From contig ONZQ02000007.1 in NCBI GenBank assembly GCA_900312665.1, positions 575,156 to 639,155 on the forward strand: 64,000 nt of DNA, in the 5' to 3' direction. Below, piece by piece: positions 54,706 to 64,000 of this stretch (position 1 is its first letter; each line of letters opens with the position of its first letter). Origin of the DNA: Cephalotrichum gorgonifer (Eukaryota > Ascomycota > Sordariomycetes > Microascales > Microascaceae). Position numbers and translations under genes: made by a program. The notes under the pieces are model-generated. The model did no database searches, was not told the DNA's origin, and saw nothing but the letters and a program-made list of their open reading frames with translations.

Positions 54706-57700
54706 ATGGATATACCGCGTCAGCCCCTGGCTGGCGTTGGTGTTGAGGCACGCGCCAAGGTCGACATTCAGCCAACGGCCGAAGCCCATCCACTCCATTC
54801 GGGCCAGAACCTCCGCCCCCCGAAGCGGCGTCGCAGCCACGCAGCCCTCTCGGATTGCTGTCGGACCTGTAGGCTTCGAAAGGTGGGTAATTAGATTGGG
54901 CTGGGCCCGCCTCTCCCTCCCGTTCTCCCCTTCTGGGTTTGTCACTTGCTCGGCGCTCTGCTTTCCCTGCTGATACGGGCGCAGCTCATCTCGCTGCGGA
55001 TATCGCCCTCCTCCTGTCCCCTGTCCCCCGCATCTATCTCCTACATATCTTTTAAACACCTCCCCTCGTCTAGTTGTGCCTTATGTTGTTCTTTCCTCCC
55101 CGCCCCTCGTCCCACGTCCTATCCTCGGCACATCTCCCGTCACCACTGCTTGATCTGATCTATGGATCTTCGCCCAGATACGGGGCCGATTCCTCGTATC
55201 TGCAAGGAGCCGTGTTACTCGCCTCCCACAATACCGAGCTAGTCCACCAACACCTGAAGACCCGTATCTACTGCTCTTTCACGTGTGCCCCTATTAACCT
55301 GAATCACCGCCCACTAGGTGAAATGTTCTGGGAATCCAGGTGGCGCCGGATCTTGCTCCAACTGTGTGAGATTGGAACTGCGGTGTAGTTTCAACTACAC
55401 CAATAACAGCAACAACAACGACAACACCACGGATGATGTCGGCCCTCTGGAACGTGTTAGTGAGTCTTGACGCCTACCCGTATCAGAGTCCCGGGCTCCA
55501 CATACCCCTTCGTGCTTCTGACTAACTCGTCCATCGTAAAGTATCGCGCACAGCTCCGTCTCGCAGTCACACCGAGGCGGGTACTCTCCGTAAACGAGCC
55601 CAGAGGGCTTGTACCGAGTGCCACTCTCATAAGACGAGGTGCAGCGGAGACTACCCAAGGTGTAAGAGGTGCGAAGCGTCTAACTTGACATGTGAATACA
55701 CCCCCGCGAAGAGGAAATTTCAGCACGTACCTGTAACCGCACATACTACGCCAGACGCCCAGCCCTCTCCGCAGTCGAGCATGGCAGCCGAGGCGCCCTC
55801 ACCGGAAAATGGCGATTCGAGCCAAACCAGCCCGCCCGCGATTGGCCTCCCGGACCTGGCTAGCCTCGTCAAGGAGTATGTTTAGACAAGGGACAGGCCG
55901 CCACTAAGTCCAGGTGCTAATCCGGTAACAGGAACATCCTTGCGAATAAAGACCTTCTCTTAAGGCATATCGATGCCTATTTCGAATACCTGTACTTCAC
56001 GCCTTGCCTCGGGTTCATTCATAGAAAAACGATCTATAGGGAATTTGAGGTAAGTGATTTCGGCGGCGTGCAAGGAGGCATGACCGACCCCCCGTGCCCC
56101 ATACTGTTGGGCTACCCCTTCGTCATAGGAATAAGGTCGTGCGATGAGGCTGACGCTCGAGTAGGAGGGCCGACTTCACGCATCACGCGCGGCTGGTATC
56201 TGTTCTGTGTCTGCATTCTTCGTGTCTTCGGGAGCCGAAGCGGTGGCTTTTGCCGCGAAGTGCTCCATGCAAGTCGAGTTCCACATATTTCGTACTATCG
56301 GAAGCCTCAAGGAAACGAATCTCTACCTCTACGCTTTCGATATACTTCACAACCACATGTCGGGGAGGTATGCAAAGTGCTGGCAACTCATGGCGGTGGC
56401 CTGCCGTCTCATGATTGGCCTCCAGCTCAACTGGGAGGTTCCCGGTTCGACTCGTCCGTTCAAGGAGCAAGAGTGTGCGAGGAGACTGGCGTGGCAGATA
56501 TTCCACTTCGATCGTCTCATCGCGGGGGGCTTTGACGCTTACGTTTGCTGCCGAGAGGACAATATGAAGATACGGCTACCATGTCCAGAAGATGCCTTCA
56601 ATGCTGACAAGGAGGTCTTTGTCGAACGTCTCCAGGATCGGCCAGCGAAGGGTCGATCGCCCCCAGGACTTCATGGCTGGCAGGTCCGACTACTGAATAC
56701 TCGACACCACGTTCTAATGTAAGTCTGCAAATCATAACCTTCCATCCCTGCTGCCTAATGAGTGGTTGAATTTATGTTGCGACCATGGGACTGATTGTTT
56801 GGTATCCTTAGAATGTCCAAGCAGTTCGCCTCCGGCCCAGCATATCTCCAGCGAGCGAGATGGGAGCCTTCAAAAGTTATGGGGGATATTGGGAAGCTCC
56901 AATCAGAGCTTTCGAGATTCGGCAGCTCCTTACCAGCATACTTGAAGTTATCGGACCAGAACATCTCTCGCTGGGTGCATTCTCCTGAACGGCAGGGGTT
57001 TGTCCTCCTGCACGGCTTGTATTGTACGACACACATCGACCTCTACCGATTCTCCCTTCCTGGAATCCGAGAGAGAGGCACCCCGGATCTTCTAAAGAAG
57101 TTACCACGCGACTTCATACTAAAGTCCCAGAAGCAGGCGGTCGCCCACGCGATTACGCTGGCTCGGTTTTGGGAGACAGTTTACAACGAAGCGTGGAGGG
57201 GTTCGAATGGGCGAGCAATTCTGCTTGGGGACTACAACATCGCGCAATGTGTCCAGCAGTGTATTAAAGTCCTCATCACGGCGAAACAGCACAAGTTGTA
57301 TCAAGAAGATCTGAGCTCCCACAGCACTGCACCTCTCTGGCGAAACGAGCCGGTGGACGAGGGGTCTATACGGCCCCTGATCGATTCCTGTCTACGTATC
57401 CTGGAGCCTTGGTCTCGCGTTATTCCGTCTGTCAAGCCTCAGGTGTGCCGCGCCCTTGTCTCCCTCCTTCCTCCCTAACCTGTTCGACGCCTTGGTTGCT
57501 AATCACAATACCACCCTCACTCAGTTCGATGAAGCCATAAATATGGTGAATGAGTTCGACAGAACAAGTATATACGAAGAAGAGAAGACATATGTGGAGC
57601 TCATAGCTGGAGATGGAACTCACCCGATAAGACTCCCCGGAGCACATCAGCTCCTCGAGAATGTCTACTTGGCCCAGAAAGTGGAAGAGGATGCTCCGAT

Positions 57701-58210
57701 GCCTCCCGCTGCGGCTGTGCGGTTCTTCTCTGCAGCTATGAATGCCGCCTACTCGCATGATCCGTATACTGGGCTTGATGCTCCGGATAATGACTGGCAA
57801 TCGGACTCTGTCCGCCTGGGATGCCAACCCTGCTTGCCGAGGCGAGGGGCTTACCCTTGGAACAGCCGCCTCCGAAGGAGCCCAGCCCTTCCTCGGCCAC
57901 GATGGGGGCACCTGCCGGTCCTGAAGGTTCCACCCCCGCACCCGCACCCGCACCTATGCAAGGTGGCTATCCTCACAGAGCTGAGACGTTGCCGGCGAGA
58001 CAAGGTAGCGGGCTCCCCATCATGACGGTACGCCAGTTGACGCCAGCACACTACATGGACTCGCACTCGTCAGGGGGGCATCAGCAGGCGCGCTATTCCG
58101 ACCGTCAGAACGAGCCTCCACACCGAAATTTTGCGGCACCTGATTATGACACGGCCCTAGTGGGTGGTGATGTTCTTGCGCACCAACCTCAGGGGTATCC
58201 TCAGGGGTAG
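54706..58210 (+). CDS. Transcription factor with two tandem Zn2Cys6 clusters, about 876 aa, apparent frameshift near the 3' end
   Basis: Seven exons: 54706-54882, 55318-55459, 55554-55875, 55932-56049, 56165-56718, 56812-57442, 57525-58210. Cluster 1 spans C52-x2-C55-x6-C62-x9-C72-x2-C75-x6-C82 and is split by a 435-bp intron; cluster 2 spans C126-x2-C129-x6-C136-x6-C143-x2-C146-x6-C153. Both have all six Cys. An Asn-rich linker (NNSNNNDN) separates them. The fungal-specific regulator domain follows: EYLYFTPCLGFIHRKTIYRE, ICSVSAFFVSSGAEA, CWQLMAVACRLMIGLQLNWE, ECARRLAWQIFHFDRLIAGG. In the last exon the frame up to about 57820 (ending DWQSDSVRLG) and the frame from there on (MPTLLAEARGLPLEQPPPKE) are offset, as if one base were missing in GGG at 57818-57820. 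The tail is Pro/Gln/Gly-rich. Binds DNA in the nucleus; target genes unknown. Confidence 0.85.
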
Positions 58211-58285
58211 TGTATAAGACTTGGTTGAGTTGGGCCTGAGATTAGGAGCTCGATGATGGCCTAGCCCAGATCGGCCGGACTTGTC

Positions 58286-58351
58286 AAAAGTTGTCTCCCC
58301 TGGAGCTCCTATCCTTCTAAAAGTTGTCTCCCCTGGAGCTCCTATCCTTCT
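58286..58351. repeat. Perfect tandem duplication of 33 bp
   Basis: Positions 58286-58318 and 58319-58351 are identical, starting AAAAGTTGTCTCC and ending CTATCCTTCT. The pair lies about 80 bp after the regulator stop codon, in its likely 3' UTR. Confidence 0.95.
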
Positions 58352-59458
58352 GTACGTTCGTTTCTATAGAGACGATAAAGAACGACTCAAACTCGAGGCC
58401 ATACATTCGGCGGGACTCATTTAATCTCTCAAACTACCTTCTTGTCCCTGATGTTGACTTGGTGGTAAAGACTCGTTTCCTCGTCTGGCTCTAGGTGGGC
58501 TCTCACTCGCTAGTACATGAAAGCTGGATACACCTGTTGCATTGAGTCTTCCGGACTATTACAGTCTGCTCCCACATCCGAAAAGTCTCAGACAGTGTAG
58601 GAGTGGCCACCGGATACGTGGAGAACGCGTGCAATGGAAGTCTCTGTCAAGGGGGCCGGGGGGTACTAGTACATGGGGGTAGTGAGTAGCTACTTCACAC
58701 CACAAGTTCCTCCGCTTACCATCATGGGATACATTCTACATCGTCCGGTTCGGACTGGCCCTCTCTGCACTCACATTGTCTTTGGTTTGGATGTCAAAGT
58801 GTAGGACGTCTCTGATGTGGCGTGTGGACAGGCTACAGAGGATCTAACACAGCTTGGTGGACACCTGTACACTAATTTCAGGGACTACAAGTACCTTGTG
58901 AAGAGGCTTCAAAGCAACAGGAGCACACGAGTACATCTCGATGCTAATGCTACATATTACGAATACAACTCTCCCGTCGTTTGACCCCACCGCCTCCGCT
59001 AACGAAGTGAGGAACTCCGTGAGACGAACGAGACGAACCTCTCAATCTTGTCACCATTACGCCTCCCCCTTTGCCCCCACGAACCCAAGGGGATCCATGA
59101 CTGACGTGTTCTACTCCTCATGGCACACTCCTGACGCCACGGAGGAGGCGCATCGGTCTCCCATGGGCCACGATGTAACTCGTAAGCGGGTCTTCTAGTT
59201 CATTCGTCTAGGATCTATTCCCCTTTCTGCTGGCGTAGGAGACTTTTGCCTTTGCTAGTTGTCACCTTCGGGAAGGGGTGCTAGTGGTGATGGTGGAGGC
59301 GAGTGGGTAGCGTTGGTTTCCTCGGCACCGGGTGTCCGAACTTAGCAAGGGAGGGTGGAGGGGGGGTGTCGACTGCTTAGCCTTGGGAGAAGGTTTCACC
59401 ACCTCGGGCCTACTCTCAACGCGTAAGGGAGAGCGAGCCCGCTAGGGCCGCCGTGAGG

Positions 59459-59478
59459 TACTCGTACTCGTACTCGTA
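59459..59478. repeat. (TACTCG)3TA hexamer repeat
   Basis: Three perfect TACTCG units followed by TA, CACGTACGGG next to it. It is the densest copy of the TACTCGTA motif seen elsewhere in intergenic DNA of this window. Confidence 0.85.
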
Positions 59479-62400
59479 CACGTACGGGTTGAGACGAGGC
59501 GGCTCGGGATGGCTTGGCAATGGAGGTGACTTGCTTGTCAAGGATCCGCCTCTCCGCACGGAATCTCGGCTCGTCGTAGGAACCGCCTTGACAGGGGTAT
59601 CTAGCGGCTATCCGGAAGTCCGATTGGAGTGTCTGATATGATCAGTAATAGGGCATTTGGAGATCTGGTTGCCAGTAGAGATGAGACTATATGTGTCAGT
59701 CGGGGACATCAGTGAGCTGAGACGGCTAACGTGCTTTGACGGGAGCGACGGCCAGCGGGGGGGCTGGGAGTGATGTTCTCTGTACTGTCCGGGGGCGGTA
59801 TCTGATACTCACCTGTTCAGACTTGGACATGGGAGGTAGTGCCAGACCCGACGAGTGGCGACGGTCCGCGAGGGTACATACTGGCGGCGCTTGTCTTTCT
59901 GTAGCCTCCTGTCGATACGTCGGGTGGTGGGGAGGGGGGAAGAGAAAGAAGGGGAAAGAAAGGGGGGGAGGGGGTGGGTGTACGGCGCGATGTAGTCACG
60001 TCAGTCAGCGGTGCTGCTGCGCTGAAACGTGGGGCTCTACCTCGACGGAACCGGCGATGCCCGCAGAGCAGACGTGATGCTAGTGGCAAGTGTATGGCGC
60101 CCCCCGACTCCTCCCCTCCCCGGTCTAGACCCATATCGGACGATCGACGCTTGAGAGTGGAGGCGGGCGAGCGGACAGGGCGGGCTTGTCTACTTTGACG
60201 TACGTACGTGTACGTTTGACATCTGTCTACCTTGCAGGCATAGTTCCGGCTACTACTTGGGCGAAGCTAGAGGTCGCTACTGGAGAATGCGGATACGGAC
60301 GGACGCAGGGAGCGGGTTAGCGGCCCTGTCGGCACCTGTGTTTGGGATCCCGGGGCAACGGGAGATGGGGAGATGCGGGAGGTGTCTAAGGGCGGGAGAT
60401 TTTCTATCCCCCTCCTGGAACTACGCGCGCGTGTAAGGAGTTCCAGACCTGTGAGATTACGGGCTATATCTCCTTTTCTTTGAGTTAGGATATGGAGAGA
60501 GAAAGGGGGTGTGTATGCCAAGGGTGGATTGTGGCAGTTGGTTTTTCCCCGAGAGAGCGGAAAGAAGTGGGCTGTTGAATAAACTGCTGAGACATGCGTT
60601 TTGCGCACACTATGCACACATGTCTTTTACTTCTTGCTTGCTTTTTCTTTCAACTGGAGGCGGGATTTCCCAGTTCGGAGGTTAGTGACGGGTTTCAAAT
60701 GCATGTTTAAGACGGGTAATACGAAGAGTTTCCGGACTCTGGGGGAACTCTCTTCGAGATCGTGTGGGTATGTCTCTGGGGTGGGGATAAGGGGGATATG
60801 ACAGGTCTCGGGGGGGCTTAAATGAATGCGTGTCATTGCGCTGGTAAGTGACACACCGTATATTTCGACGAGTTCCTCCAGTGGGGATGGAAGACAGGTC
60901 TTCGTGTGAGCTGGGTAGGATGCCATCATCATCGCCAAAGTTGGGATATTGGTTGTGCCCCCTATTTTTTCCTATTTGTTCGATTTTTTTTGGGGGGGGC
61001 GAGGGAAAGGTCGGAGAGGGGGAGAGGAGAAGGATGACTCCCGTATTCTTCCCATCAAGCCCAAGGCAAGAGGAGATTGTCATCCGTTACCTCCGAAGAC
61101 AGAACCTAGTTTCTACCTCCTGGCACGAAACACACGAAATTTCCCATCCCTTCCATATTTGAGATTTCTCTCTAGTATTAGATGTAGATGCGCTACCTAC
61201 ACACATCTACGAAACAATAATAGAGAAAGCGGGGGCGTTTGACAAGACAGTCATGAGCACAGATTTGTTTACAAAGAGAAACACCCAAAATACCACCGAC
61301 ACAGGAAGCGTCTCTTCTCCCTCTCCCTCTCCCCCCCGTTTGCCGCCGTAGCGCCTTTGTGCGTGTGTTGTCTCTACGAACTCTCACCGCTTCACATCTT
61401 CATCTGCGTGATATGATGGAGGGGGGGAAACGGGTGTGTGTCAGTTGGGTGATGGGGAAACGGGGAAACGAAGAGGAGAAGATAGATGAAGAAAGAGAGG
61501 GGTTCACAAGGGTGCTCGGGAGATTTCCCTCCTCCACGAAATGAAGCTCTTCGTTGGAAACGGGAGAGAGAGGGATGTACGTGGTCTGAAAAGGTTATCC
61601 ATTCATTTGGGAACCTGCATCTTGCGATTCGTTACACGTCCCTCGTCATCCTCCCTTCTTTTCATTGTCGCCTTTACAGAGAGATCCGACCTTTTCTAAT
61701 ATCTCTCTCGCGCTCTCTCTCTACCTCTTCTCCGGCAGTCAGTCCCCTTTTGTTGAGTTCACCGGCGAAGAGAAAGAGAGAGGAAAATGTGATAAATCTC
61801 ATCGATTTTCTCATTCTGTCCTACGTAGTAGTAGCTTCATGACCTCCCCCGCTTACCGGCCTACCCCCACCCGCTCTCTCTCATCTACTTAGAGCATGAG
61901 AGCTACCTCACCCTCTCCTCCCTCCTCCCCTCTATCACCGGCAAGCAGACGGCGTAAGTACAAAAGGGGGAGGGGGAAGAGATACATTCGAGGACGTGGA
62001 CCTGCGTGTCTCGGAATGACATGTCTGATGTCTAGAATATGTACGGGTAGTAGATTAGGGCGGCATCCTCCCCATCGGCCACCTGCTTGCGCCTGCCGGG
62101 ATATCCATTTTTGGGAGTCGGGATGAAGAATGGGGTAGCAAGGCGCCGGCTCTCAGGTTACCTGGCAGGTAAGACGACTCCGGGAGGGTGAGAGGAGAAG
62201 AAGAAGGGACCAAAAGAGAGTCTCGTGATTCGTGATGTGTGGGCGAAGCCCCAAAGTAGCGGATAATCACGCTGTCGGGAAAGTACCTGCGTGTCCCTTC
62301 TCCTCCCTCTTCCGTTCTCCTCCTCCCCCCCTTTCCAGATGTAATTCGTAATACGCCTAGGACCGTCGGGTAGCGGCCCCCTCCCTATACAACAACTTGA

Positions 62401-64000
62401 CGTATCCATGATGGCGGGATATAGATGGGCGTTCTATCTTGGGACGGCTGTACGACGGGGCGAGGCGGCCCCCCCAAAAATCATAAGACGGTCCCCCGTA
62501 AGAAGGAAGTATTCTCCAGTATCCCTCCCCTCCCCCTCCACCCCCCGCCACCACTATCGATCACGCCTAGTCCAGCCAGCTAAGCCCGTAGTGAGCCCGT
62601 AGTGAGCCCCGTCATCAGCGAGTGCCGAACTGAGACACGCACTAAAGAGGGATGGACTCGGGAATTGGGGGCCCCTAAAGCGTACGGATGGGGGCGCGGG
62701 GCTTTTACCGGCTCGGGTCACTTGCCCGTGCGTATGCAAGGCGCCGCCATTGCCCTCCGAAGGAGAAGGTGAGCCGAAGCCTCGAGGAAGGGGATCCTCG
62801 ATATGAAATTTCAGATTGGGAGGGATGTCAGGTGTGATGTGAGATACATGGTGAAGAGGGGGGAAATCTCATCTAATACGTATGAACTGTACCAATATGG
62901 GCGAGGAAAGCCTCCGGTCAAGGAAGAGAGGGAGGGTGGAAGGATGAAGGCAGAGGGTGAGCGCGGGGTGGCGGGGGCGCAACACCCTCCTCCAGCTAGC
63001 CTCTCATCTGACACCGGTCCATCTACAGACGGCTGGAGAAGTGAAGGGAAGGGAAGAGTCCAGGGCCACGAGTAGCGCAGCACGCCTGTCGTTCGTGGCG
63101 GCGCCGGTAGTCTGCAGATGTCAGTGAACAGACCCCCCCTCCCCACCTTCTCCCCTCTCTTCCCCTCTTTCACCCCACACCACCCCCCTTTCCTCCGCAT
63201 AACTCCGGGCACGCCGGAGTAAAGGGATGGTTGGACAAGGGTCGGTCGTGACAGGGGGCCCATCATTCTGCAAGGGTGGGAAGGTAAGCGCGACGGAACT
63301 TCGACCGGCCGACTCCGGCCCGTCTTTTTTTTTTTTTTCCCTAGCCACCAGAAGTACCGAATCCGTAACACCTTTTGTACGTGGCTTTTTTTTTGGGATC
63401 ACCGGGGGAGGGTAGGTGATGCGTTGGTTGTTTGTTTTTGGAATTGGGAATTGACTTCCCTTGGCATTGCGGTGAATCGGGGAAGGGAAAACGGCGGGGG
63501 TAGGTAGGTAAGGCAACTCTGCTCTGCCCGACCCATGCCCGAGCGGCGGCTTATTCCTTTTTGTCTGTCTCCCTATTATTACCCTACTACCTACCCCCGC
63601 GTTCCCCCCTGCCTGCCCCCATATCGAGGCCATCGAGCGTTGGATTCTTCTCTGCGGCTGTCGTGTAAGTTTGCGACGGCCCACGCCAAGACGAGGTGTT
63701 CGTCATCACCCCTTCACGAACAGAGAAGACAAAAAAGTCCGTCATCGGTTCTTGTGGTTTAAAAGGGAAGGGATCCTCCTGGTCTCGCCCTTCCTTACCT
63801 TCCATCCCATGGGCAGATAAACGTAATGTTCCTCGTTCCTCTAGACGACGAGAAGGGAAGGGCACAGGCGAGCCCAACGGGGTCCTAGTGTTTCCCGGGG
63901 CGAGGGTCTGTGTAATTCACCTTCTGCGAAATCACGCCAACAAGACGGTTCATAAAGGGGGATAAGAGATGAAACTCTGTAAGACGTCAAAATCAAAACG

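Larger units (their letters stand above)
58211..64000. other. 5.8-kb region without a supported gene
   Basis: After the regulator 3' end I find only short frames with biased, low-complexity translations. Homopurine/homopyrimidine tracts are common (near 59935-59970, 60990-61030, 61315-61335, 61910-61935, 62300-62335, 63135-63200), some with runs of eight or more identical bases. This pattern fits long promoter or 5'-leader DNA of a gene beyond the right edge, but that is an inference. Local repeats are listed separately. Confidence 0.45.

Noticed and set aside
56440..56465. tRNA-like T-loop sequence GGTTCGACTC
   Set aside because: It lies inside a conserved exon of the regulator and has no cloverleaf stems around it.
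59459..59478. Short spaced repeats considered as a CRISPR array
   Set aside because: The units are 6 bp, contiguous and without spacers; this is a fungal nuclear genome.
62811..63684. Two overlapping 186-187-residue minus-strand frames at the right edge
   Set aside because: Made of Pro/Arg/Gly/Ser low complexity from purine-rich DNA; two frames open over the same DNA argue against coding.

Overview
The window is nuclear DNA of a filamentous ascomycete (Pezizomycotina, most likely a Sordariomycete; the class is an inference). Genes are close together on both strands. Introns are short, mostly 50-150 bp, with GTATGT/GTAAGT-type donors, CTAAC/CTAAT branch sites and YAG acceptors. Coding sequence is GC-rich, and most proteins fall in familiar fungal families. 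I saw no operons, CRISPR array, tRNA, 5S rRNA or intact transposon. Gene models were built by hand by joining open frames at splice signals; nearly all keep phase exactly.

Left part (1-22.5 kb): the end of a PRCC-like gene; an unrecognised 502-aa protein; an 11-exon gene for a 2577-aa ubiquitin-specific protease; the RNase P/MRP subunit POP3; an unrecognised repeat-containing 557-aa protein; then the divergent ribosome-biogenesis pair NOC3/NIP7, sharing a 418-bp promoter.

Middle (22.8-37 kb): glutamate 5-kinase (proline synthesis), the mitochondrial protease ATP23, an Aurora kinase, TIP41 (PP2A/TOR signalling, with an apparent 1-base frameshift in a C run), a disordered 586-aa protein, the mitochondrial DEAD-box helicase MRH4 and a vacuolar PQ-loop transporter.

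Right-middle (37-51.4 kb): a monocarboxylate-type MFS transporter, an (AG)n microsatellite holding an assembly gap, an MMT-type mitochondrial cation transporter, D-xylulose kinase, the divergent RNA-processing pair CWC15/RRP45, the Golgi GTPase ARL3, and a small secreted Lys/Gly-repeat protein.

Right end (51.4-64 kb): gene-poor. The only gene recognised is a transcription factor with two tandem Zn2Cys6 clusters, an unusually long first intron and an apparent frameshift near its C-terminus. The last 5.8 kb has no gene I can support.

The most distinctive features are the double-cluster regulator, the two apparent frameshifts, the secreted Lys/Gly protein, and two short motifs (TACGGAGTA and TACTCGTA) that recur in intergenic DNA. 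Most genes are unlinked housekeeping functions. The co-oriented promoter pairs NOC3/NIP7 and CWC15/RRP45 are the clearest cases of neighbours with related jobs.
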